Positions 14,784 to 20,768 of a stretch of DNA of 22,135 nucleotides are shown piece by piece (within the stretch, counting starts at the first letter, position 1; each line of letters starts with the position of its first letter). The notes below the pieces were generated by a model, which did no database searches, was not told where the DNA came from, and saw only the letters and a program-made list of their open reading frames with translations. The stretch is taken from the NCBI GenBank assembly GCA_965651815.1, contig CBFGTJ010000029.1:1-22135 (forward strand), read 5' to 3'. This DNA comes from CBFGTJ01 sp965651815 (GTDB lineage Bacteria > Actinomycetota > Acidimicrobiia > Acidimicrobiales > Microtrichaceae). The position numbers were made by a program, and so were the translations under genes.

Positions 14784-15392
14784 TCACGTGGCGCTCCGGC
14801 CCTGCGCCTTGCCCTTCGCCGCGCCGTTGCCGGGGTGCTTCGGATGGTGCGGGCGGACGCCCTTCGGCGCGACCGCGTCGCCGCCGGTACCGCGGGGCGG
14901 CCTCGCCGAGGACCACGCTCGCTGGCCGGCGAGCACCTCGGCGCAGAACTCCTCGACGGCCTGACCGTCCTGCTCCGCTGCGGCGCGCAGGTTGTCCGCA
15001 GCGACGGAGTTGCCGGGTCCCTCGGTGCGGTGCCCGAAGGCCCGGCACAGGCCGTGGCGAGCGGGCCCACGCGGGTCGGGGCCCCGCTCGAACGCCGGCT
15101 GCTCCGGGGCAGTGGTCGTCGTCTCGGGTGCGTCGGTCGTCGTGGTCGTGGTCTGCCCGACCGTGGTGGTCGGCGCCTCGGTCGTGGTGGTCGTCGTCTC
15201 GTCCGGCTCGGCCGTGGTGGTGGTCTCCTCCGGCTCGACCGTCGTCGTCTCCTCGACGGTCGTGTCGGTCGCGTCGAGCGCGACGTCACCGTCCCCGCCG
15301 GAGATGGCCACGGCAGCGCCCGCAGCCACCACCCCGACGGTCACCCCCGCGACGACGACGGCGGTCTTCGCGGCGAGCAGCTTCTCCAGCAC
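14784..15392 (-). CDS. Thr-rich membrane-anchored/exported hypothetical protein
   Basis: A 202-residue protein of unknown function. GTG 15392 has GGAG 5 nt upstream; an ATG at 15431 in the same frame would put the upstream inverted repeat inside the coding region. Residues 1-33 (LEKLLAAKTAVVV..., Ala/Val/Gly-rich) form an uncleaved or cleaved export helix. A low-complexity TTT/EPEE/TTTT linker of about 70 residues, typical of wall-spanning actinobacterial proteins, follows. The C-terminal part has two Cys in GLCRAFG and EEFCAEV, separated by a helix (VAADNLRAAAEQDGQ). This spacing recurs in small exported hypothetical proteins and could form a disulphide. The end is basic and His/Lys-rich. 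The gene is monocistronic, in front of the regulator operon on the same strand. Confidence 0.75.
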   Translation of the reverse strand: MLEKLLAAKTAVVVAGVTVGVVAAGAAVAISGGDGDVALDATDTTVEETTTVEPEETTTTAEPDETTTTTTEAPTTTVGQTTTTTTDAPETTTTAPEQPAFERGPDPRGPARHGLCRAFGHRTEGPGNSVAADNLRAAAEQDGQAVEEFCAEVLAGQRAWSSARPPRGTGGDAVAPKGVRPHHPKHPGNGAAKGKAQGRSAT

Positions 15393-15415
15393 ACGGACTC
15401 CAGGCTCGAGGATCG

Positions 15416-15440
15416 GTTCTGCCCGGACCATCGGCAGAAC
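15416..15440. promoter_or_regulatory. Inverted repeat GTTCTGCC / GGCAGAAC before the Thr-rich gene
   Basis: Perfect 8-bp arms (15416-15423 and 15433-15440) with a 9-bp spacer lie 24-48 bp upstream of GTG 15392, where a promoter or leader would be. The half-site recurs in the larger inverted repeat 38 bp further upstream, which suggests an operator for one regulator. Confidence 0.5.
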
Positions 15441-15477
15441 GCCGCGCCGAGCTTGAGGCCGCCCCCACTCACGCTCT

Positions 15478-15517
15478 GTTCTGCCGATGACTACCGGATC
15501 CGCGTCATCCGCAGAAC
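15478..15517. promoter_or_regulatory. Larger inverted repeat with the same GTTCTGC half-site
   Basis: GTTCTGCCGATGAC (15478-15491) and GTCATCCGCAGAAC (15504-15517) are complementary at 13 of 14 positions around a 12-bp spacer containing GGATCC. It shares GTTCTGCCGATG with the complement of the repeat at 15430-15440. It is either a second operator or a transcript hairpin. Confidence 0.5.
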
Positions 15518-15551
15518 GAAAGCGGGAGGGGACCGGTGCCCGGACAGAGAA

Positions 15552-15577
15552 CGAGGCCCTGATCGCTCAGGGCCTCG
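15552..15577 (-). terminator. Intrinsic terminator of tRNA-Arg
   Basis: CGAGGCCCTG (15552-15561) and CAGGGCCTCG (15568-15577) form a perfect 10-bp stem with a 6-nt loop, followed on the minus strand by TTCTCTGTC. It lies 27 bp past the tRNA 3' end. Confidence 0.75.
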
Positions 15578-16229
15578 CACTCCGGGTTGGGCTCTTCAGC
15601 CCGCGCGCTCGGCAGGACTCGAACCTGCAACCTTCTGATCCGTAGTCAGATGCTCTATCCAATTGAGCTACGAGCGCTCGTAGCCGGGTCACTCTACAGG
15701 GCAGCCGCCGCCGTTCACCACCCGCGGCCGGCCCCTCACGGATCCAGCTGAAAAGCAGCTCCGGCGGGGAGCCGGGCGCCGGGGCCCCCGTCTCCCCCCC
15801 GGCAGCCGGGGGGGCGCGCGTCGGTCCGACGCGGCGACCGCAGACCCGCCCCCGCAGGCGGCCACGCACGGCCCACAGCGCACGTGCCATGCGGTCCTGG
15901 TCGTAGGCGCTCGCCTTCGCGGGGTCGACGCCGTTCAGGTGCGGGTAGTGGCGGGCGGCCACGCCGTTCCAGGTGGCGCGGGAGAACTGGTACGCACCGC
16001 GGTACAGGCCGTTGGCCGAGACGATGCGGTAGTTGCCACCGGACTCGCACGCCCGCAGCCGGGCGAGGCCCGCGTCGGACAGGACGTGGTGGAACTTGTC
16101 GTTGGCCCGCTTGTGTGCCGCGTACGCCCGGGCGGCAGCGATCTCCTCCGGCGTACAGCTGGCGAGCACGATGGCTCCGAGGGCGGCCGCGACGAGCAGG
16201 ACGCGCGCCGATCGGGTCTTCGTGAACAT
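15567..16229 (-). CDS. Rpf-like transglycosylase lipoprotein with anomalous 3' extension
   Basis: The open frame is 220 codons, but only about residues 1-135 (16229-15825) look like protein. ATG 16229 has AAGGA 8 nt upstream. A signal peptide with a good lipobox (VLASC, Cys25) predicts a lipoprotein. The transglycosylase-like (Rpf) domain runs from about 57 to 133: catalytic Glu62 in ACESGGNY, then GLYRGAYQFSRATWNGVA, SAYDQDRMARALWAVRG and VCGRR, where Cys130 probably pairs with Cys61. Such enzymes cleave peptidoglycan and help cells resume growth. Relatives normally stop a few residues after VCGRR. Here the frame continues through a C7/G7 hairpin, the tRNA-Arg promoter and the tRNA itself, ending near the terminator. 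A lost stop or an indel (real or sequencing) is likely. Confidence 0.78.
   Translation of the reverse strand: MFTKTRSARVLLVAAALGAIVLASCTPEEIAAARAYAAHKRANDKFHHVLSDAGLARLRACESGGNYRIVSANGLYRGAYQFSRATWNGVAARHYPHLNGVDPAKASAYDQDRMARALWAVRGRLRGRVCGRRVGPTRAPPAAGGETGAPAPGSPPELLFSWIREGPAAGGERRRLPCRVTRLRALVAQLDRASDYGSEGCRFESCRARGLKSPTRSARP
15604..15677 (-). tRNA. tRNA-Arg (anticodon ACG)
   Basis: The minus strand folds as a full cloverleaf: acceptor GCGCTCG/CGAGCGC, D arm GCTC/GAGC, anticodon stem TCTGA/TCAGA with loop CTACGGA (ACG), T arm GCAGG-TTCGAGT-CCTGC, discriminator G. The length is 74 nt and CCA is not encoded. ACG is read as ICG and covers most CGN codons, so this gene should be important in such GC-rich DNA. 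Confidence 0.96.
15691..15720 (-). promoter_or_regulatory. Promoter of tRNA-Arg
   Basis: TAGAGT (15696-15691, minus) is a good TANNNT -10, 13 nt before the tRNA 5' end. TGGTGA (15720-15715) about 18 bp further up is a modest -35. The promoter lies within the 3' extension of the rpf frame, which argues against that extension being translated. Confidence 0.5.
15794..15814 (-). terminator. Strong C7/G7 hairpin at the end of the rpf-like domain
   Basis: C7-GGC (15794-15803), one central A, GCC-G7 (15805-15814) form a very stable perfect inverted repeat. It starts about 10 nt after the last recognisable rpf codon. It is likely the native rpf terminator, and its homopolymers are prone to sequencing and replication slippage. 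Confidence 0.5.
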
Positions 16230-16375
16230 ATAGGGGGTCCTTCGTGAGAGGTTCGGCGCTCACAGCGGCGCCAACGGCGACGGGGGAGTTCAGTGATGTC
16301 GTTCGTCGCCTACGTACACAGCCAGGTGCCCACTCCCCAGCAGGGCACCTTCGAACCGCGCCTCACCGGCGGCTC
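16230..16375 (-). ncRNA. Structured 5' leader of the rpf-like gene (possible cis-regulatory RNA)
   Basis: About 146 nt separate the inferred start site from the ATG. In the minus-strand transcript I see AGGTGCCC pairing with GGGCACCT, GGCGAC pairing with GTCGCC around a 22-24-nt loop, and GGCGC pairing with GCGCC just before the ribosome binding site. Leaders of actinobacterial rpf genes often hold the ydaO (c-di-AMP) riboswitch. There is faint resemblance (GTAGGCGACG) but the strongly conserved blocks are absent, so I call only a structured leader. Confidence 0.4.
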
Positions 16376-16418
16376 GATGACGAGTATGCGACGCTTCGTC
16401 ATCGAATTGCAATACTCG
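16374..16418 (-). promoter_or_regulatory. rpf promoter region with overlapping inverted repeats
   Basis: On the minus strand TTGCAA (16412-16407) and CATACT (16388-16383) are 18 bp apart, plausible -35 and -10 hexamers. The AT-richness here is unusual for the window. TCGATGACGA (16374-16383) and TCGTCATCGA (16396-16405) form a perfect 10-bp inverted repeat over the -10. CGAGTAT (16381-16387) with ATACTCG (16412-16418) forms an alternative one. Both suggest an operator. Confidence 0.45.
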
Positions 16419-16465
16419 ACGCCGAATCGACACCGTGGCGTTCGTCACCACGTGCCGTGATGTCC

Positions 16466-16503
16466 GTGACGTGTCCGGGCAGCGTCGCCACCCGGACCGT
16501 CAC
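16466..16503 (-). terminator. Terminator-like hairpin downstream of tRNA-Ser
   Basis: GTGACG-t-GTCCGGG (16466-16479) pairs with CCCGGAC-CGTCAC (16491-16503): 13 bp with one bulged T and an 11-nt loop. It begins 25 bp beyond the tRNA-Ser 3' end on the minus strand. No T tract. Confidence 0.5.
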
Positions 16504-16528
16504 GATCGTCGTGGAGGACCCACGTCAG

Positions 16529-16617
16529 CGGAGAGGGTGGGATTCGAACCCACGGTGGGGTTGCCCCCACACCTCCTTAGCAGGGAGGCCCGTTCGACCA
16601 GACTCCGGCACCTCTCC
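16529..16617 (-). tRNA. tRNA-Ser (anticodon GCU)
   Basis: Full class II cloverleaf on the minus strand: acceptor GGAGAGG/CCTCTCC, anticodon stem CCTCC/GGAGG with loop CTGCTAA (GCT), long variable arm TGTGGGG-GCAA-CCCCAC, T loop TTCGAAT, discriminator G. The length is 89 nt and CCA is not encoded. It reads AGC and AGU. Confidence 0.96.
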
Positions 16618-16628
16618 GGTGGCGGACC

Positions 16629-16638
16629 ACTGTACCGT
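16629..16638. promoter_or_regulatory. Divergent -10 elements sharing one TA step (tRNA-Ser / PPOX gene)
   Basis: On the minus strand TACAGT (16634-16629) lies 11 nt before tRNA-Ser. On the plus strand TACCGT (16633-16638) lies 42 nt before the PPOX-fold ATG. Both fit TANNNT and begin at the same TA pair (16633-16634). Confidence 0.5.
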
Positions 16639-16680
16639 CTTGTCCGAGGAGCCTCACACAGGCGACCGAGGGAGCGAGCG

Positions 16681-17124
16681 ATGGCCCACGACTTCGACCA
16701 CACGGGGCTGCAGATCCTCGACGAGGACGAGTGCTGGCAGCTGCTCGAGTCGCACCACATCGGGCGGCTCGGGGTCGCGATCAACAACAAGCCGGAGATC
16801 TACCCGGTCAACTACGTCGTGGACGGCCGCACGATCGTGTTCCGCACGGCCGAGGGCACGAAGTTCGCCGCCGCGGTGCTCGGCACCGCGGTCGCGTTCG
16901 AGATCGACGCGGCCGACCCGCTGTTCCACACCGGGTGGTCCGTGATGGTCCGCGGCAACGCGGCGGAGATCGAGCGGCTGGAGGACCTGGTGGCCGCCGA
17001 GCGCCTGCCGCTCACCCCCTGGAGCTCGGGCCCCAAGACCCGCTACGTCCGCATCACCCCGACCGCCGTCACCGGCCGCCGGATCGTGCACCCCGGACGC
17101 ACCTCGCCCACCACCTCCGGCTGA
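16681..17124 (+). CDS. Pyridoxamine 5'-phosphate oxidase-fold (flavin-binding) protein
   Basis: A 147-residue cytoplasmic split-barrel protein. The N-terminal LDEDECWQLLESHHIGRLGV (13-32) and the following NNKPEIYPVNYVVDGRTIVFRT are the hallmark of the Pyridox_ox_2 group, small FMN- or F420/haem-binding proteins. The GWSVMVRGNAAEI strand and a Pro/Thr-rich tail follow. True PNPOx activity is not implied; relatives act as flavin reductases, F420 oxidoreductases or nitroimidazole reductases. ATG 16681 is preceded by GAGGGAGC. The ion-channel gene follows by 31 bp on the same strand and may be co-transcribed. Confidence 0.87.
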   Translation: MAHDFDHTGLQILDEDECWQLLESHHIGRLGVAINNKPEIYPVNYVVDGRTIVFRTAEGTKFAAAVLGTAVAFEIDAADPLFHTGWSVMVRGNAAEIERLEDLVAAERLPLTPWSSGPKTRYVRITPTAVTGRRIVHPGRTSPTTSG

Positions 17125-17155
17125 GCGGCCCCGCCGCCGGCGCCGGACCCCGTCG

Positions 17156-18988
17156 ATGCTGAAGTCCCTCGGCTTCCTGCTCAGCTCGCTCGCGAAGCCG
17201 CTCCGCCGACCCAACGCCCGCGTGGTGCTGCGCCTCGTCGCGGTCCTGGTCATCCTCGTCGGCCTCTACAGCGTCCTGTTCCACTGGATCATGGCGACCG
17301 AGGGTCGGGACCACAGCTGGGCGACCGGCGTCTACTGGACCCTGACCGTCATGTCGACGCTGGGGTTCGGCGACATCACCTTCGAGTCGGACCTGGGCCG
17401 GGTGTTCTCGGTCGTCGTGCTGGTCAGCGGCGCGCTGTTCATCCTCGTGCTGCTGCCGTTCGCGTTCATCCAGTTCGTCTTCCTCCCGTGGATGGCGCGC
17501 CGCGACGCGGCACGCGCACCCCACCGCCTCCCCGAGGACACCCGCGACCACATCGTCCTGACCCAGCTCGGCGTGGTCACCCAGGAGCTCATCCGCCGCG
17601 CCGAGGAGGCGCAGGTCCCCTACGTGCTGGTGGTGTCGGACCTCCAGGAGGCCCTCGCCCTGCACGACCAGGGCTACCGCGTCATGGTCGGCGACCTCGA
17701 CGACCCCGAGACCTACCGCGCGGCGCGTGTCGACGCCGCCGCGCTCGTCGCCACCACCCAGCCCGACACGACCAACACGAACATCGTGTTCACCGTGCGG
17801 GAGATCAACGCGACGGTCCCCATCGCCGCGACGGCGTCCTCCGCCGCGTCGGTCGACGTGCTCCAGCTCGCCGGCTGCGACGAGGTGCTGCGGCTCGGGG
17901 AGCTGCTCGGTCAGGCGATGGCGCGGCGGGTCCTCGGCGGTGACCGGCGCTCCCACGTCGTCGGCGCCTTCGGCGAGCTGCTCGTCGCGGAGGCCTCCGC
18001 CGCCGGCACCGAGCTGGTGGGCCGCCGCGTCGACGAGGCCGACCTGCGCGGCCGTTTCAACGTCAACGTCGCCGGGCTGTGGCAGCGCGGGCACTTCGAG
18101 CTCCCCGGACCCGACACGGTCATCGACGAGACCGACGTGCTGATCCTCGTCGGCTCCGAGTCCCAGCTGGCCGGCTACGACGAGGCCTTCGGGGTCGACG
18201 CGTTCGGCGCGGCCGGCGACACCTCACCGGTCGTGGTGATCGGCGGTGGGCGCGTCGGCAGGGCCGCGGCACGCAAGCTCGCGGACGCCAACATCCGCTC
18301 CCGGATCATCGAGCAGCGCGAGGACCGGATCCGCGACCCCGAGCTCTACGTGCACGGCGACGCGGCGGAGCTGGACGTCCTCACCGAGGCCGGGCTCCGC
18401 GAGGCGAGCGCGGTCCTGATCACCACCCACGACGACGACGTCAACGTCTACCTGACGATCTACTGCCGGCGGCTGCGTCCCGACGTCCAGGTCATCGCCC
18501 GGGCGAACCACGCACGCAACGTCGCCACCCTCCACCGGGCCGGTGCCGACTCCGTGCTCTCCTACGCGTCGATCGGCGCGACCGCGCTGTGGAACACGCT
18601 GGGGCTCAACGACGCACTGGTCCTCGCCGAGGGCCTCGAGATGTTCCGCACACCGATGCCGGTCCGCCTCGCCGGGCACACGTTGGCCGAGGCGGACGTG
18701 CGCAGGCGGACCGGGTGCAACGTCGTGGCGCTGTCCCACGACGGGCACCTCGTCCCGAACCCGGACCCGCACCTGCCGCTCCCGCTCGACGCGGAGCTCG
18801 TCGTGATCGCGGACTCGGCAGGCCAGCGCGCCTTCCTCGACCGGTACCCGGTGCCCCGCGTGCCCGTCGCGCACCGGCCCACCACCGCCACCCGCTTCTC
18901 GGGCGGGTCCCGGATGGTGCGGCCGCCGGCGGCCGGGAAGTCGAAGGGCAGGAAGGCCGAAGCCGAGCAGACCGCCGGCCGCCGCTGA
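17156..18988 (+). CDS. Ion channel with tandem RCK/TrkA domains
   Basis: A 610-residue membrane protein with a two-helix pore and two regulatory RCK units. Helix 1 is at about 22-45. The pore loop carries the filter STLGFGD at 67-73 (canonical K+ channels have TVGYGD; TLGFGD variants occur in related channels). Helix 2 is at about 82-110. RCK1 starts at 132 (HIVLTQLGVVTQELI), where the nucleotide-binding GxGxxG is absent. A TrkA-C-like segment lies near 290-345. RCK2 starts near 357 (VVVIGGGRVGRAAARKL) with an intact GxGxxG, followed by a final TrkA-C-like segment. The C-terminus is Lys/Arg-rich and disordered. Nucleotide probably binds only RCK2. K+ is the likely ion. ATG 17156 has no strong ribosome binding site. 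Confidence 0.88.
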   Translation: MLKSLGFLLSSLAKPLRRPNARVVLRLVAVLVILVGLYSVLFHWIMATEGRDHSWATGVYWTLTVMSTLGFGDITFESDLGRVFSVVVLVSGALFILVLLPFAFIQFVFLPWMARRDAARAPHRLPEDTRDHIVLTQLGVVTQELIRRAEEAQVPYVLVVSDLQEALALHDQGYRVMVGDLDDPETYRAARVDAAALVATTQPDTTNTNIVFTVREINATVPIAATASSAASVDVLQLAGCDEVLRLGELLGQAMARRVLGGDRRSHVVGAFGELLVAEASAAGTELVGRRVDEADLRGRFNVNVAGLWQRGHFELPGPDTVIDETDVLILVGSESQLAGYDEAFGVDAFGAAGDTSPVVVIGGGRVGRAAARKLADANIRSRIIEQREDRIRDPELYVHGDAAELDVLTEAGLREASAVLITTHDDDVNVYLTIYCRRLRPDVQVIARANHARNVATLHRAGADSVLSYASIGATALWNTLGLNDALVLAEGLEMFRTPMPVRLAGHTLAEADVRRRTGCNVVALSHDGHLVPNPDPHLPLPLDAELVVIADSAGQRAFLDRYPVPRVPVAHRPTTATRFSGGSRMVRPPAAGKSKGRKAEAEQTAGRR

Positions 18989-19044
18989 GGCCCGGCTGCC
19001 GTCGAGGTGTCGCCGGGCGGGGGAGGGGGTACCCCGCCTGCACC

Positions 19045-20100
19045 ATGGAGGGCGCACCGGAGGATCCCGAGGCCGCCGAGGCGGCAGAGCGCGCAGGGCT
19101 GCGCTACGTCACCGACGCGGAGCCCGGCATCCGACGGCGCCGGTGCGGGCAGGGCTTCGCGTACGCCCTTCCCGACGGGACCCGACCGGGCGGGCGCCGC
19201 GTCGAGGAGATCCGCGCGCTCGCGATCCCACCCGCGTGGACCGACGTGTGGATCTGTCGGGACCGCAACGGCCACCTCCAGGCAACCGGGCGCGACGACC
19301 GGGGCCGCAAGCAGTACCGCTACCACCCGCGCTGGCGCGAGGTGCGTGACGAGTCGAAGTTCGACCGCCTCCGCGACTTCGGTGGCGCGCTGCCCGACCT
19401 GCGCGCCCGGGTCGACGCGGACCTCCGCCGGCCCGGGCTGCCGATCGAGAAGGTCGTCGCGCTGTCGATCGGCCTGCTCGACCGGACGCTCGTCCGGGTC
19501 GGCAACGACGCCTACCGCCGCGACAACGGCACCTTCGGGCTCACCACCCTGCGCTCCGACCACGTCGAGGTGAACGGCTCGGAGGTGAGCTTCTGCTTCG
19601 TGGGGAAGGGCGGTCAGGAGCACGAGGTGTCGCTGCGCGACCCCCGGTTCGCGCGGGCGGTCCGGGGGTGCCACGAGCTGGGCGGCAAGGAGCTGTTCAC
19701 CTACCGCGGCGACGACGGCGCCCCGGTGCGCATCGACTCCGCGGACTGCAACGCCTACCTCGCGGAGGTGGCGGGCGACGGCGTCACGGTGAAGTACTTC
19801 CGCACCTGGGGCGCGACCGTGACCGTGCTCGAGGAGCTCGTCGCCGTCGCGTCCGACACGACCGGGCCCGACACCGCAGCGGTTGACCTGCTCGAGGCGG
19901 CACTGCTCGCCGCGATCGACGAGGCTGCCGAGCGGCTCGGCAACACGAGGGCCGTGTGCCGCAACAGCTACCTGCACCCCGCGGTGGCCACCGCGCACCA
20001 GGAGGGACGGCTGCTCGACATCTGGCGGTCGAGCCGCTCGACCGCGGCGATGAGCCGCGCAGAGCGCGCCACGCTGCGCCTGCTCGACAGCCCAGCCTGA
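19045..20100 (+). CDS. Type IB DNA topoisomerase (poxvirus-like)
   Basis: A 351-residue enzyme that relaxes supercoils by nicking and rejoining one strand. The N-terminal domain (about 1-90) ends near YRYHPRWREVRD. The catalytic domain contains the first Arg in GLTTLRSDHV, the Lys in FVGKGG, the KYFRTWGAT segment with a second Arg, and the nucleophile Tyr309 in RNSYLHPAV. Most bacterial relatives read KDFRTW, so the Tyr replacing Asp is a small deviation. It is close in size to short bacterial and poxvirus enzymes. ATG 19045 was chosen because the conserved N-terminus begins soon after; the purine tract GGGAGGGGG is rather far (15 nt) upstream. It converges on the PfpI gene across a 31-bp gap filled with a 15-bp repeat. 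Confidence 0.93.
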   Translation: MEGAPEDPEAAEAAERAGLRYVTDAEPGIRRRRCGQGFAYALPDGTRPGGRRVEEIRALAIPPAWTDVWICRDRNGHLQATGRDDRGRKQYRYHPRWREVRDESKFDRLRDFGGALPDLRARVDADLRRPGLPIEKVVALSIGLLDRTLVRVGNDAYRRDNGTFGLTTLRSDHVEVNGSEVSFCFVGKGGQEHEVSLRDPRFARAVRGCHELGGKELFTYRGDDGAPVRIDSADCNAYLAEVAGDGVTVKYFRTWGATVTVLEELVAVASDTTGPDTAAVDLLEAALLAAIDEAAERLGNTRAVCRNSYLHPAVATAHQEGRLLDIWRSSRSTAAMSRAERATLRLLDSPA

Positions 20101-20145
20101 CCCAGGCGGCCCTGGCCCAGGCGGCGCTGGCTCAGGCGGCGCTGG
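20101..20145. repeat. Three-copy 15-bp tandem repeat at convergent gene ends
   Basis: Three units of C(C/T)CAGGCGGC(C/G)CTGG at 20101-20115, 20116-20130 and 20131-20145 start right after the topoisomerase stop and run into the 3' end of the PfpI gene. Each unit is itself a weak hairpin (CCAGG/CCTGG or CCAG/CTGG). The third unit has T instead of C at its second base, which makes the TGA stop of the PfpI gene; the other two would encode Trp there. Confidence 0.8.
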
Positions 20146-20701
20146 GCACCTTCGCGAACGCGTCGACCATCGCGTCGCAGAAGGCGGGCAGGTCGTCGGG
20201 CTTGCGGCTCGACACGATCGTGTTCGGCCCGGAGTCGTCGACGACGACCTCCCGATCGACCCACTCGCCGCCGGCGTTGACGATGTCGGTCCGCACGCTC
20301 GGCCAGCTGGTGAGCGTCCGGCCCCGGACCACGTCGGCCTCGACGAGCATCCACGGCCCGTGGCAGATCACCGCGATGGGGATGCCGGCCTCGACCACCT
20401 GCTGCACGACGCGCACGGCCGCCTCGTCGCGGCGGAGGTGGTCCGGGTTGGCCACCCCGCCCGGCAGCAGCAGGCCCGAGATCGACGACGCGTCCAGCTC
20501 GGCGGTCGTCACCTCGGCGTCGAACGTGTCGGCCTTGTCCAGGTGGTTGAACGCCTGCACCTCGCCCCGCTCGGGCGCGACCAGCACCGGCTCGGCGCCG
20601 GCCTCCACCAGGGCGTCCCACGGCCGGGTGAGCTCCACCTGCTCCACACCTTCGTTGGCGACCATCACGGCCACCCGCTTGCCTCGCAGCTGAGCGGACA
20701 T
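20132..20701 (-). CDS. DJ-1/PfpI-family protein (glyoxalase/deglycase type)
   Basis: A 189-residue cytoplasmic protein. ATG 20701 follows AGGAGG at close, good spacing, which rules out the longer upstream frame. Glu17 (ANEGVE) and the nucleophile elbow Cys113 in VICHGPWML, followed by His114, are the catalytic set of the PfpI-type branch. Further family marks are LLLPGGVANPDHLRRD and RTLTSWPSVRTDIVNAGGEWVD. Relatives have been assigned glyoxalase III, deglycase or protease activity, and act against methylglyoxal-type damage. The last residues, KVPSAA, and the stop codon fall in the 15-bp tandem repeat. The LCP gene ends 67 bp upstream on the same strand, so co-transcription is possible. Confidence 0.92.
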   Translation of the reverse strand: MSAQLRGKRVAVMVANEGVEQVELTRPWDALVEAGAEPVLVAPERGEVQAFNHLDKADTFDAEVTTAELDASSISGLLLPGGVANPDHLRRDEAAVRVVQQVVEAGIPIAVICHGPWMLVEADVVRGRTLTSWPSVRTDIVNAGGEWVDREVVVDDSGPNTIVSSRKPDDLPAFCDAMVDAFAKVPSAA

Positions 20702-20768
20702 GGCTCCTCCTCGATCCGACGTTGGGCGATCCCGAACGCGTACCCGGCGCGGGCGTGGCCCGAAACCG

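Noticed and set aside
15110..15270. Tandem GTC/GTG-rich repeats as a CRISPR or satellite
   Set aside because: They are simply the codons of the Thr-rich linker in the minus-strand gene; units are irregular with no spacers.
15416..15440. LexA/SOS box
   Set aside because: Actinobacterial LexA sites read like CGAAC-N4-GTTCG. Here GTTC and GAAC are in the opposite order with a long spacer.
12590..15490. 966-codon plus-strand open frame over the two-component genes
   Set aside because: Its translation is Ser/Arg-rich shadow; the minus-strand regulator, kinase and Thr-rich genes have clear domains and starts.
16230..16375. ydaO (c-di-AMP) riboswitch call for the rpf leader
   Set aside because: Only GTAGGCG-like similarity is seen. 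The GGGGACCCA, GGGGUGAAU and AGCUAAC blocks I expect are absent, so only a structured leader is reported.
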